Assembly: GCF_022695515.1 (NCBI RefSeq)
Contig: NZ_JALDPT010000030.1
Coordinates: 1-64,000 of the forward strand
From: Phenylobacterium aquaticum
Lineage (GTDB): Bacteria; Pseudomonadota; Alphaproteobacteria; Caulobacterales; Caulobacteraceae
Direction: 5' to 3'
Length of the DNA: 64,000 nucleotides
The notes beneath the pieces are model-generated. The model was not told where the DNA came from, did not search any database, and saw nothing but the letters and a program-made list of their open reading frames with translations. Below are positions 26,395 to 34,929 of this stretch, one piece after another (position 1 is the stretch's first letter; each line of letters starts with the position of its first letter). A program made the position numbers and the translations under genes.

Positions 26395-27474
26395 ATGATC
26401 CTGACCCGTCGCGCCTTCGCCGCCGCCTCCGCCGCGAGCCTCGCCATGCCCGCCCTCGCCCATGCCGCCGGCAAGCCTGCCAAGCGCCCCATCGTCATCG
26501 CCCACCGCGGCGCGAGCGGCCTGCGTCCGGAGCACACCCGCACCGGCTATCTGCTGGCGATCGCCCAGGGCGCCGACTTCATCGAGCCTGACCTGGTCCT
26601 GACCAAGGACGGCCATATGGTGGTCCGCCACGAGAACGAGATCGGCGGCACGACCAATGTCGCCAGCCACCCCGAATTCGCCGCCCGCAAGGCCCGCAAG
26701 GTGATCGACGGCGAGAGCATCGAGGGCTGGTTCACCGAGGACTTCACCCTGGCGGAGCTGAAGACCCTGCGCGCCCGCGAGCGCCTGGGCCAGCTGCGCC
26801 CCGTCAGCGCCGCCTTCGACGGGACCGACGAGATCCCGACCTTCGACGAGGTCTGGGAGATCGCGAAGTCGGAGAGCCAGCGGCTGGGCCGCACCATCGG
26901 CGTCTATCCGGAAATGAAGCACCCGAGCTATTTCGCCAGCCTCGGCATGCCCTTCGAGGCCCGGCTCGCCGCCTCCCTGAAGGCCAAGGGCCTGGACCGT
27001 CGCGACGCCCCAGTCTTCGTCCAGTGCTTCGAGGTCGGGCCGCTCAAGACCTTCGCGACGCTCTCCAAGGCGCCGCGCATCCAGCTGGTCTCGCTGGACG
27101 GCGGACCGGCCGACGACGCCAAGGCGACCTATCGCGACATGACCAGCGCCGCGGGCATGAAGGCCATCGCCGCCTATGCCGACGGGGTCGGGCCGGAATG
27201 GCGCATGGTGGTGCCGGTGGTCGAGGGCGGGCTGGGCCCCGCCACCCCCTTCGTCGCCGACGCCCATGCCGCAGGCCTGGCGGTGCACCCCTGGACGGTG
27301 CGGGCGGAGAACCAGTTTCTGCCCCCGGCGCTGAAGCGCGGCGCCGACCCCGCGGCGCATGGGGATGTCGACGCCCTCTACGCCGCCCTGTTCGCCGCCG
27401 GCATCGACGGCCTGTTCAGTGACTTCCCCGGCCTGGAGTTCGAGGCCCGCGCGAAGTTCATGGCGGGGAAGTAG
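26395..27474 (+). CDS. glpQ: Periplasmic glycerophosphodiester phosphodiesterase
   Basis: The 359-residue enzyme carries a leader with an Arg-Arg start (Thr-Arg-Arg-Ala-Phe) followed by a hydrophobic stretch and Ala-His-Ala-Ala, indicating export, possibly by Tat. The mature domain has the GDPD active-site motif His-Arg-Gly-Ala-Ser-Gly-x2-Pro-Glu-His-Thr, and later Glu-Pro-Asp-Leu-Val and Pro-Glu-Met-Lys-His. It hydrolyses deacylated phospholipid headgroups to glycerol-3-phosphate and alcohol. A stand-alone gene, 47 bases after suhB on the same strand. Confidence 0.93.
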   Translation: MILTRRAFAAASAASLAMPALAHAAGKPAKRPIVIAHRGASGLRPEHTRTGYLLAIAQGADFIEPDLVLTKDGHMVVRHENEIGGTTNVASHPEFAARKARKVIDGESIEGWFTEDFTLAELKTLRARERLGQLRPVSAAFDGTDEIPTFDEVWEIAKSESQRLGRTIGVYPEMKHPSYFASLGMPFEARLAASLKAKGLDRRDAPVFVQCFEVGPLKTFATLSKAPRIQLVSLDGGPADDAKATYRDMTSAAGMKAIAAYADGVGPEWRMVVPVVEGGLGPATPFVADAHAAGLAVHPWTVRAENQFLPPALKRGADPAAHGDVDALYAALFAAGIDGLFSDFPGLEFEARAKFMAGK

Positions 27475-27566
27475 GCCCGCCTCCGCTGCGTCACAGCTTC
27501 CGCTTCCTGCTGCGCTGCGATAAGCCCTGCCCCATTCTTTAGACGATCATTCTGGGAAGGGGATTC

Positions 27567-28748
27567 ATGAGCATCAAGGGCAAGGCCTATATCATGGGCG
27601 CCTACGAGCATCCGCTCCGCGACGCGCCCAACAAGTCCACGCCGCAGCTCCACGCCGAATGCGCCAAGGGCGCGCTCGAGGACGCGGGGCTGACCAAGGA
27701 CGACATCGACGGCTATTTCTGCGCCGGCGACGCGCCGGGCTTCGGCGCGCTCTCCATGGTCGACTACATGGGCCTGCGGAACGTCCGCCACACCGACTCC
27801 ACCGAGACCGGCGGCTCCTCCTACATCGTCCATGTCGGCCACGCGGCCCAGGCGATCGCCGAGGGCAAGTGCAAGGTGGCCCTGATCACCCTCGCCGGCC
27901 GGCCCCGCCAGAACAAGTTCGGCTTCGGCGGCGGCGCCAAGCCCGGCCAGCTGTCCGACGGCCCGCCGGAAGCCGGCTTCGAGAACATCTACGGCGGCTC
28001 GACCCACAACACCTACGGCATGTGCGCCATGCGCCACATGTACGAGTACGGCACCACCTCCGAGCAGCTGGCCTGGATCAAGGTCGCCGCCAGCCATCAC
28101 GCCCAGTGGAACGAGAACGCCTTCCTGAAGGACGTGGTGACCGTCGAGCAGGTGGTCAATTCGCGCCTGATCGCCGACCCGCTGCACCTCCTGGACTGCT
28201 GCGTCGTCACCGACGGCGGCGGCGCCCTGATCGTCACCAGCCCCGAGATCGCGAAAAGCCTGAACCGTCCGAAGGTCAAGGTGATCGGCGCCGGCGAGAG
28301 CCCCAAGGGCCCTCAGGGCGGCCGCAGCCTCGACCTGACCCACTCGGCTGCGGTCTGGTCCGGCCCGCCGGCCTTCGCCGAGGCCGGCGTGACCCCCGCC
28401 GACATCAAGTACGCCTCGATCTATGACAGCTTCACCATCACGGTTCTGATGCAGCTGGAGGACCTGGGCTTCTGCGAGAAGGGCCAGGGCGGCAAGTTCG
28501 TCGCCGACGGCAACCTGATCTCCGGCGTCGGCAAGCTGCCCTTCAACACCGACGGCGGCGGGCTGTGCAACAACCACCCCACCAACCGGGGCGGCATCAC
28601 CAAGGTGATCGAGGCCGTGCGCCAGCTGCGCGGCGAAGCCCATCCCAAGGTCCAGGTTCCGAACTGCGACCTGGCCATCGCCCATGGCACGGGCGGCTCC
28701 CTCGGCGTCCGTCACGGCGCCGGCACCGTCATCCTGGAACGGGAATAG
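27567..28748 (+). CDS. Thiolase-superfamily (SCP-x/Ltp-like) protein lacking the nucleophilic cysteine
   Basis: The 393-residue protein has the thiolase fold layout. Where true thiolases carry the nucleophilic Cys, residues 77-86 read Asp-Ser-Thr-Glu-Thr-Gly-Gly-Ser-Ser-Tyr, with no Cys. Tyr286 (Ile-Tyr-Asp-Ser-Phe-Thr) replaces the usual His-Asp-Cys-Phe segment, and Gly-Gly-Ser-Leu-Gly-Val is near the end. These traits resemble Ltp-type aldolase-like thiolases that pair with DUF35 proteins in steroid side-chain degradation, and a DUF35 gene follows directly. A strong GGAAGGGGA ribosome site precedes the ATG. Genuine acyltransfer activity is therefore doubtful. Confidence 0.85.
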   Translation: MSIKGKAYIMGAYEHPLRDAPNKSTPQLHAECAKGALEDAGLTKDDIDGYFCAGDAPGFGALSMVDYMGLRNVRHTDSTETGGSSYIVHVGHAAQAIAEGKCKVALITLAGRPRQNKFGFGGGAKPGQLSDGPPEAGFENIYGGSTHNTYGMCAMRHMYEYGTTSEQLAWIKVAASHHAQWNENAFLKDVVTVEQVVNSRLIADPLHLLDCCVVTDGGGALIVTSPEIAKSLNRPKVKVIGAGESPKGPQGGRSLDLTHSAAVWSGPPAFAEAGVTPADIKYASIYDSFTITVLMQLEDLGFCEKGQGGKFVADGNLISGVGKLPFNTDGGGLCNNHPTNRGGITKVIEAVRQLRGEAHPKVQVPNCDLAIAHGTGGSLGVRHGAGTVILERE

Positions 28749-28752
28749 TCTG

Positions 28753-29169
28753 ATGAGCGAGACCCAAACCCCGCCGGCCGCCGAAGGCCGCAAGATCCCC
28801 GCCCCGGCCGTGACCATCGAGTCCAAGCCGTTCTGGGACGCCGCCTCTGAAGGCAAGTTCCTGATCAAGCGCTGCAACGCCTGCGGCGAGGCCCACTGGT
28901 ATCCCCGCGCGCTCTGCCCCTTCTGCTTCTCCGACGACACCGTCTGGGAAGAGAGCCCCGGCGAGGGCGTGATCTATACCTATTCGGTCATGCACCGCTC
29001 GCCGACCGGCCCCTACGCCATCGGCTATGTGACCCTGAACGAGGGCCCGGCCATGATGACCAACTTCGTCGACTGCGACCTGTCGAAGCTGGAGATCGGC
29101 CAGAAGGTGAAGCTGAAGTTCCAGCCCACCGAAGGCGGCCCGCCCGTGCCGGTGTTCTCGCCGGTCTAG
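28753..29169 (+). CDS. DUF35 OB-fold/zinc-ribbon protein
   Basis: The 138-residue protein has an N-terminal helix, a zinc ribbon with Cys-Asn-Ala-Cys and Cys-Pro-Phe-Cys, and an OB-fold part with Ile-Tyr-Thr-Tyr-Ser-Val and Ile-Gly-Tyr-Val-Thr-Leu. DUF35 proteins bind thiolase-fold partners and feed them acyl-CoA substrates. It starts 4 bases after the upstream thiolase-like stop, so the two are surely co-expressed. Confidence 0.93.
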   Translation: MSETQTPPAAEGRKIPAPAVTIESKPFWDAASEGKFLIKRCNACGEAHWYPRALCPFCFSDDTVWEESPGEGVIYTYSVMHRSPTGPYAIGYVTLNEGPAMMTNFVDCDLSKLEIGQKVKLKFQPTEGGPPVPVFSPV

Positions 29170-29180
29170 ACCCGCCTGTT

Positions 29181-29297
29181 CCCTCTCCCGCTTTGCGGGA
29201 GAGGGTTAGGGTGAGGGCTCTTCCTTTTGGACTCGCGATGGCGCGGCGACGGTGGAACCCCTCACCCAACCCTCTCCCCGCAAACGGGGCGAGGGCT
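29181..29297. repeat. Pair of inverted G/C-rich palindromic repeats
   Basis: The left unit (29181-29217) has a CTCTCCCGC/GCGGGAGAG stem followed by GGTTAGGGTGAGGG. The right unit (29258-29295) carries the opposite arm CCCTCACCCAACC and a CTCCCCGC/GGGGCGAG stem. The two units face each other, as in REP/BIME-like elements. Confidence 0.6.
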
Positions 29298-29850
29298 CAA
29301 TGAGCGCCTTTCCCCTCCGCCGCCAGCTTGCGCACCAGTCCGTCCGCCTCGCGCGGATGGCGCAGGCGGTGGATGCGCAGGTGCGCCCAGGTCCCGTCTG
29401 TCGACGCCAGCTCGTAGCGCGCCTTGGTGCGGGCATAGGTGTCCCAGCTCCAGCGGATCGGATGCTCCTTGTCCAGCCACCGGGCGAAGGTCTCGGTGTT
29501 GCCGGTCCCGGGCCACAACTCCTCGCCGCCGAGGGCGCGGCTGAAGGAGCGGCGGATCACGCGGCTCATGATCAGGGCCTTGGGATAGTCCAGCCAGACC
29601 AGGTCGGTCGCCCGCGCGCGGTCGCCTCGGCGACCCTCGAATAGTTGCCGTCCGTCACCCAGCTCGGCCCCGAGAGCGCCGCATAGGTGCGCCTCAGGAA
29701 TTCCTCGGGATCATGGGTGTTGAGATCGACCCAGCCCGCCTGCCAGTTGATCGCGTCCAGCTCCACATGTGGGGCGTCGATCGCCGCGGCCAGCCGCCTG
29801 GCCAGTGTGGATTTGCCCGCGCCCGAATTGCCGACAATGCAGACGCGCAT
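29297..29850 (-). pseudogene. P-loop kinase-like ATPase (topology modulation/FlaR type), apparent frameshift
   Basis: The first frame (29850-29572) opens with Val-Gly-Asn-Ser-Gly-Ala-Gly-Lys-Ser-Thr, a Walker A, and Asp-Gly-Asn-Tyr-Ser. It then breaks and the protein continues in the second frame (to 29297) with Asp-Leu-Val-Trp-Leu-Asp-Tyr-Pro and an Arg-Arg-rich lid segment. The shift lies at 29609-29621 in CGCGCGCG; one added base gives about 184 residues, the size of adenylate-kinase-like FlaR proteins of unknown substrate. The ATG overlaps the preceding CoA transferase stop by one base. Confidence 0.82.
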
Positions 29851-31070
29851 CAGTCCTCCGGGGCGAACCCCATCTCGGCCCGGACCTCGGCGGTGTTCTC
29901 GCCGAGCCGCGGCGCATGGCGGCGGATATTGGACGGCGAGCCTGTGAACTTCACCGGCGGCTTCATCAGATTATAGGCGCCGGCGTGCGGATGGTCATGC
30001 CGCTCGAAGAAGCCGACCGCCTTCAGGTGCGGATCCTCCGGCAGGTCGTCCAGCCGGGCGGTCTTCACCACCGGGATCGACAGCGGCTTCAGGAGGTCCA
30101 GCCATTCCTGGGTGGTCTTGGACTTCGTCGTCTCGCCTACCAGGGCGTAGAGCTCGCCGATATGCTTGGCGCGGGTGGCGTAATCGGAGAACCGCGGGTC
30201 CTTGCCGAAGGTCTCGCCCATGCCGGCGGCGGCGAAGAACTGGTCCCACTGCTTGTCGGTATAGGGCAGGAGGCCGATGTAGCCGTCCTTGGTCTGGTAG
30301 GGCTTGCGGTTGGGATTGGCGACCCGCTGATAGGCCCACTGGCCGGTCGGCGGCTCGAAGGTGTGGTCATAGAGGTGCTCGACCAGATTGAAGCTGGTCA
30401 CGCATTCCAGCATCGGCACCTCGATGAACTGGCCCTCGCCGGTGCGCTCCCTGTGCAGCAGCCCCGCCGTGATCGCCTGGCACATGAAGAGCCCCGAGAC
30501 CTTGTCGGCTACCAGGGTCGGCAGGATGCGCGGGGTGGGGTTGCCGTCGGTGCGCGGCAGCAGATCGGCCAGGCCCGAGGCCGACTGGATCAGGTCGTCA
30601 TAGGCCGGCTCCCCCGCATAGGGGCCGTCCGAGCCGTAGCCGGCGGCGTGGACATAGACCACGTCGGGCCGCAGGGCCTTCACGTCCTCATAAGCCAGGC
30701 CCAGGCGCTTCAGGCCGTCATAGCGGATGGAGGTGGCGAACACCTCGCAGCTCTTGATCAGGGCCTCCAGCAGCGGGCGCGAGGCCGGGTCCTTCATGTC
30801 CATGACCACGGAGCGCTTGTTGCGGTTGATGGTCAGGAAGATGGGGCCGAGGTCGCGGGGACAGTCCTGGGGCACATGGCCGGCCCAGCGCATGATGTCG
30901 CCGCCGTCGCCGCGCCCCGAGCCGGGATCCTCCAGCTTGATGACCTCCGCGCCCTGGTCGCCCAGCATCTGGGTCGCATAGGCGCCGAACACCACGCTGG
31001 TCAGGTCGAGGATGCGGATCCCCTTGAGCGGGCCGGTGGCCTCCTGGGCCAGGTGATTGGCTTCCGACAT
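29850..31070 (-). CDS. CaiB/BaiF family III CoA-transferase
   Basis: The 406-residue protein is of the formyl-CoA/carnitine-CoA transferase family, which moves CoA between carboxylic acids through a catalytic Asp. It has Gly-x-Ile-Leu-Asp-Leu-Thr, Ala-Glu-Val-Ile-Lys-Leu-Glu, Asn-Arg-Asn-Lys-Arg-Ser, and the later Asp-Tyr-Asp-Leu-like Ala-Tyr-Asp-Asp-Leu-Ile-Gln segment. The ATG at 31070 follows GGGAGGG. It diverges from the acyl-CoA dehydrogenase, suggesting a common pathway that activates and oxidises an organic acid; the substrate is unknown. Confidence 0.92.
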   Translation of the reverse strand: MSEANHLAQEATGPLKGIRILDLTSVVFGAYATQMLGDQGAEVIKLEDPGSGRGDGGDIMRWAGHVPQDCPRDLGPIFLTINRNKRSVVMDMKDPASRPLLEALIKSCEVFATSIRYDGLKRLGLAYEDVKALRPDVVYVHAAGYGSDGPYAGEPAYDDLIQSASGLADLLPRTDGNPTPRILPTLVADKVSGLFMCQAITAGLLHRERTGEGQFIEVPMLECVTSFNLVEHLYDHTFEPPTGQWAYQRVANPNRKPYQTKDGYIGLLPYTDKQWDQFFAAAGMGETFGKDPRFSDYATRAKHIGELYALVGETTKSKTTQEWLDLLKPLSIPVVKTARLDDLPEDPHLKAVGFFERHDHPHAGAYNLMKPPVKFTGSPSNIRRHAPRLGENTAEVRAEMGFAPED

Positions 31071-31250
31071 GCGCCCTCCCGTCGACGTCTTGATCTGGCG
31101 ATGGCGTAGCAGAGCGGCGGGGCTTGGCAATTCCTTCCCCTGGGTGAGGCGCGCTTTCCACATCCATGGAAATGCGAATCGACTTTGACCACCCCGGCGG
31201 CAGGCGTCCAAAGTCGCGGCAAGAGATCGGGAAAAGACCGGGAGGGACGG

Positions 31251-32417
31251 ATGGATTTCGCATTGTCCGACGAGCATCGGATGCTCAAGGAGCTGACCCA
31301 GCGGTTCGTGAAGGACGAACTCATGCCGCTGGAGGCCAAGGTCCTGGCCCGCGAGGCCGACGGCAAGGGCATCCACATTACCAAGGAGGAGAAGGCCCGC
31401 GTCGACGAAGTCTCCCAGAAGCTCGGCCTCTGGGGCCTGGACGCGCCCGAGGAGATGGGCGGCTTCGACCTGCCGCAGGTGGCCCTGATCGGGGTCAATG
31501 AGGCCATGGGCTCGACCATCACCCCCTACACCCTGCCGCCGGACAGTCCGAACCTGCGGATGCTGATGGCCACGGTGAACGAGCCCCAGCGCGAGGCCTA
31601 TCTGGCTCCCTACGCCGCAGGCAAGACGGTCAGCGCGATCGGCATTTCCGAGCCGGGCGCCGGCGCCGACCCGGCGGGCATGATCACCCGGGCGGTCCGC
31701 GACGGCGACGACTGGGTCATAACCGGCCGGAAGATTTGGACCAGCCGCGCGGCGGAGGCCGACTTCACCATCGTCATGGCGGTGACCGACAAGGAGAAGG
31801 GCGCCCGCGGCGGCATGAGCGCTTTCCTGGTCGACAAGGGCACGCCGGGCTTCAACGTCCTGCGGCGCATCCCGATGATCGGCGGGGCCTTCACCTATGA
31901 GGTGGCGCTCGACGACTGCCGGGTGCCGGGCTGGAAGCTGCTTGGCGTCGAGGGCCAGGGCTTCGCGCCCATGCAGGTACGGCTGTCGACCCGACGCATG
32001 GAGATGGCGGCCTGGTGCATCGGCCTGGCCCAGCGGGCGCTGGACATGATGTGCGAATACGCCCCGCAGCGGGTGACCTTCGGCGAGCCCCTGTCGCATC
32101 GCCAGGCGGTGCAGTGGTGGGCGGCGGACGCGGCGATGAAGATCCACGCCGCCCGCCTGATGGCCTATGACTGCGCCTGGAAGCTGGACCAGGGTCGCGA
32201 TGTCCGTCAGGAGATCTCGATGATCAAGGTCTTCGCGACCGAGATGGCCTGGGAGGTGATCGACCAGGCGATGCAGTGCTTCGGCGCCATGGGCATGACC
32301 AAGGAAATGCCCCTGCAGCTGATGGCGTCCAGCGTGCGCAACATGCGCATCTATGACGGGCCGTCCGAAGTCCACCGGATGGTGGTGGCCCGCAACCTGA
32401 TGGGAACGAAACGATGA
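31251..32417 (+). CDS. Acyl-CoA dehydrogenase family protein
   Basis: The 388-residue FAD enzyme shows Ile-Gly-Ile-Ser-Glu-Pro-Gly-Ala-Gly-Ala-Asp and the C-terminal Ile-Tyr-Asp-Gly-Pro-Ser-Glu-Val-His segment where the family has Asp-Gly-(Pro/Thr). It introduces a 2,3 double bond in an acyl-CoA. I chose the ATG at 31251 because GGGAGGGACGG precedes it. The enoyl-CoA hydratase gene begins within its stop (ATGA), so the two steps are translated together. Confidence 0.94.
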   Translation: MDFALSDEHRMLKELTQRFVKDELMPLEAKVLAREADGKGIHITKEEKARVDEVSQKLGLWGLDAPEEMGGFDLPQVALIGVNEAMGSTITPYTLPPDSPNLRMLMATVNEPQREAYLAPYAAGKTVSAIGISEPGAGADPAGMITRAVRDGDDWVITGRKIWTSRAAEADFTIVMAVTDKEKGARGGMSAFLVDKGTPGFNVLRRIPMIGGAFTYEVALDDCRVPGWKLLGVEGQGFAPMQVRLSTRRMEMAAWCIGLAQRALDMMCEYAPQRVTFGEPLSHRQAVQWWAADAAMKIHAARLMAYDCAWKLDQGRDVRQEISMIKVFATEMAWEVIDQAMQCFGAMGMTKEMPLQLMASSVRNMRIYDGPSEVHRMVVARNLMGTKR

Positions 32418-33184
32418 CGAAGGATATCAAGGTCGCGCACGAGGGCCATGTCGCCACGGTGACCTTCAGCCGGCCGCCGAACAACCACGTCTCGGTCGAC
32501 CTGATGCGCGACCTGGCCGACACGCTCGAGGCCCTGGACAAGGACGGCGTCACCCGCGCCGTGGTCCTGGCCTCGGACGGCAAGCCCTTCTGCGCCGGCG
32601 CCGACCTCGTCGCCCCCGACGGCATCGGCGGCTCGGGCATGGGCGGAATCGCGCCGCTCTATGACCAGGCCGTGCGGCTGTTTTCGATTGAGACCCCGAT
32701 CGTCGCCGCCGTTCAGGGCGCCGCCGTGGGCGCGGGCCTGGGCCTGGCGCTGGTCGCCGACTTCCGCGTCGCGGCGCCGGAAGCCCGCTTCTCGGCCAAT
32801 TTCGTCAAGCTGGGCTTCCATCCGGGCTTCGGCCTGACCCACACCCTGCCGCGCCTGATCGGCCAGCAGCGGGCCAATCTGATGTTCCTGACCGGGCGTC
32901 GGGTGAAGGCCGAGGACGGCCTGGCCTGGGGCCTGGTGGACGAGGTCGTGCCGCTCGACCAGCTGCTGCCGGCCGCCAAGGCGCTCGCGCTGGAAATCGC
33001 CGAGAACGCCCCGCTCGCCGTCGTCGCCACCCGCAAGACCCTGCGGGGCGACCTCGCCAAGGCGGTTCGCGAACAGACCAACCACGAGCACGGCGAGCAG
33101 TCGATCCTGCGCGCCACCGAGGACTTCGCCGAAGGCGTTCGCGCGGTGCAGGAACGCCGGCCGGGGAACTTCAAGGGGAGGTAG
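32414..33184 (+). CDS. Enoyl-CoA hydratase/isomerase family protein
   Basis: The 256-residue crotonase-fold protein has the oxyanion-hole region Lys-Pro-Phe-Cys-Ala-Gly-Ala-Asp-Leu and Val-Gly-Ala-Gly-Leu-Gly-Leu-Ala-Leu. It lacks one of the two catalytic Glu of canonical hydratases at the later Gly-Phe-His-Pro-Gly position, where hydratases carry Glu. It may thus be an isomerase or other crotonase reaction. It overlaps the dehydrogenase by 4 bases. Confidence 0.9.
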   Translation: MTKDIKVAHEGHVATVTFSRPPNNHVSVDLMRDLADTLEALDKDGVTRAVVLASDGKPFCAGADLVAPDGIGGSGMGGIAPLYDQAVRLFSIETPIVAAVQGAAVGAGLGLALVADFRVAAPEARFSANFVKLGFHPGFGLTHTLPRLIGQQRANLMFLTGRRVKAEDGLAWGLVDEVVPLDQLLPAAKALALEIAENAPLAVVATRKTLRGDLAKAVREQTNHEHGEQSILRATEDFAEGVRAVQERRPGNFKGR

Positions 33185-33192
33185 GGACTGCT

Positions 33193-33336
33193 GCTCCCCC
33201 TCTGGGGGAGCTGTCAGCGCAGCTGACTGAGGGGGCTGTCCCGCAGGGGCGGTTGCAGTCTTTCGGTCGCATCCGCCCCCGTCGGGGGCGGCCCCCTCCA
33301 CCGCTTCGCGGTCCCCCTCCCCCAGCGGGGGAGGAG
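33193..33336. repeat. Cluster of three G/C-rich hairpins
   Basis: Perfect hairpins are GCTCCCCC-TCT-GGGGGAGC at 33193-33211, CCGCCCCC-GTC-GGGGGCGG at 33273-33291, and CTCCCCC-AGC-GGGGGAG at 33317-33333. They fill the gap between convergent genes. The last may also end the eda transcript. Confidence 0.65.
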
Positions 33337-33337
33337 C

Positions 33338-33955
33338 TTACCGCCCCAGCCCCGCGGCTTCCCGCGCCAGCTCGGTGATGCGGCCCCAGTCGCCGGCGCG
33401 GACGGCGTCCGTGGGCGCGACCCAGGAGCCGCCAACGCAGATCACATTGGGCAGGGCCAGATAGTCCGGCGCATTCTGCAGGCTCACCCCGCCGGTCGGG
33501 CAGAAGGTCGCTTGCGGGAACGGGCTGGCGAACGCCTTCAGGGCCCCGACCCCGCCGACGATATTGGCCGGGAACAGCTTGAAATAGCTGTAGCCCATGG
33601 ACAGGCCGGCCATCAGCTCGGTGGCCGTGGCGATCCCGGGCAGCAGCGGCAGGGGGCCGTCGTCGAATTCCTCGCCGTCGATCAGGCCGGGGCTGACCCC
33701 GAACCGCGCGCCGGCGTCATAGGCCTCCTGGCGCATGGCGGCGTTCAGGATCGTGCCCGCGCCGACCACCCCGCCCTCGACCTCGCCGGCGATGCGGCGG
33801 ATGCAATTGATGGCGGCGGGCGTGCGCAGGGTGACCTCCAGCGCCTTCAGCCCGCCGGCCACCAGGGCCTTGGCCAGCGGCACGGCCTGGGCCTCGTCCT
33901 CGATGATCAGGACGGGCACCACCGGCGCGAGCTTGAGGATGTCGGGAAGCGTCAA
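33338..33955 (-). CDS. eda: KDPG aldolase
   Basis: The 205-residue class I aldolase splits 2-keto-3-deoxy-6-phosphogluconate into pyruvate and glyceraldehyde-3-phosphate. Visible motifs are Glu-Val-Thr-Leu-Arg-Thr-Pro, Gly-Ala-Gly-Thr-Ile-Leu, Phe-Lys-Leu-Phe-Pro-Ala with the Schiff-base Lys, and Cys-Pro-Thr-Gly-Gly-Val. It is the last gene of pgl-edd-glk-eda, its ATG overlapping the glk stop as ATGA. Confidence 0.96.
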   Translation of the reverse strand: MTLPDILKLAPVVPVLIIEDEAQAVPLAKALVAGGLKALEVTLRTPAAINCIRRIAGEVEGGVVGAGTILNAAMRQEAYDAGARFGVSPGLIDGEEFDDGPLPLLPGIATATELMAGLSMGYSYFKLFPANIVGGVGALKAFASPFPQATFCPTGGVSLQNAPDYLALPNVICVGGSWVAPTDAVRAGDWGRITELAREAAGLGR

Positions 33956-34929
33956 ATCGGTGATCCTTCCAGGGTGTCGAGAGCGCGGGCGGCGCCCACC
34001 AGGGCCGCGTAGGGGTGGATGATCAGGGCGGTGGGGATGTCGGCCATGTATTCGGCGAGCCGACCCTTGTCCTCGAAGCGGCGACGGAAGCCGCCCATCA
34101 TCAGCCGGTCGATCAGCCGGGGCGCTATGCCGCCGGAGACGAAGACCCCGCCGCGGGCGCCATAGGTGAGCGCGATGTCGCCGGCCACCGAGCCGAGGAT
34201 CTCGCAGAAGCGGTCGAGGGTCTCGAGCGCCAGCGGGTCCTTGCCGGCCAGGCCGGCGGCGGCGACGGCTTTCTCGTCACCATGGACGACGGCCTGGCCG
34301 CGGATGTCGGCAAGCGCCTTGTAGAGCGAATACATGCCCGGCCCCGAGAGCACCCGCTCGATCGAGACCCGGCCATGGACCTTGCGCAGGCGGGCGAGGA
34401 TCTGGTCCTCAAGTTCGTCGCCGGGGGCGAAGCTGGCGTGGCCGCCCTCGGCCGGGATCGGCACGTCGCCGCGGTCGGAGCGGGCCAGGCCCGCGACCCC
34501 GAAACCGGTGCCGGCGCCCAGCACCACATTGGGCGCCCCGGCCACGCCCTTGAGCGCCGGGCCGATCACCCGCAGGTCGTCAGCCTCCATCAGCGGGCAG
34601 GCCATGGCCTGGGCCCCGAAGTCGTTGAGCAGCTTGGCCGCCTCGAACTCGAAGGTCCCGACCAGCTCGCCCTCGGAGATGCGCCAGGCCAGGTTGGTGA
34701 ACTCGATCTCGCCATCGACCACCGGGCCGGCGACGGCGATCACCGCCTTGGTCGGAACCTTGCGTCCCGCCGTGGTCTCCAGATAGGCGCCGATGACCTC
34801 GCTCAAGGAGCCATAGTCCTTGGCCGGATAGGTCTTGGGATGACGGATGCGGCCGGCCTCATCGACCAGGGCCATGCGCGCATTGGTGCCGCCGACATCG
34901 CCGACCAGCCCGATGAAATGGGTCTTCAC
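33952..34929 (-). CDS. glk: Glucokinase
   Basis: The 325-residue ROK-unrelated bacterial glucokinase starts with Val-Gly-Asp-Val-Gly-Gly-Thr-Asn-Ala-Arg (phosphate loop), and has Gly-Ala-Gly-Thr-Gly-Phe-Gly and Glu-Gly-Gly-His-Ala for glucose binding. It phosphorylates glucose to glucose-6-phosphate, feeding the Entner-Doudoroff path. Overlaps edd and eda by 4 bases on either side. Confidence 0.95.
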   Translation of the reverse strand: MKTHFIGLVGDVGGTNARMALVDEAGRIRHPKTYPAKDYGSLSEVIGAYLETTAGRKVPTKAVIAVAGPVVDGEIEFTNLAWRISEGELVGTFEFEAAKLLNDFGAQAMACPLMEADDLRVIGPALKGVAGAPNVVLGAGTGFGVAGLARSDRGDVPIPAEGGHASFAPGDELEDQILARLRKVHGRVSIERVLSGPGMYSLYKALADIRGQAVVHGDEKAVAAAGLAGKDPLALETLDRFCEILGSVAGDIALTYGARGGVFVSGGIAPRLIDRLMMGGFRRRFEDKGRLAEYMADIPTALIIHPYAALVGAARALDTLEGSPI

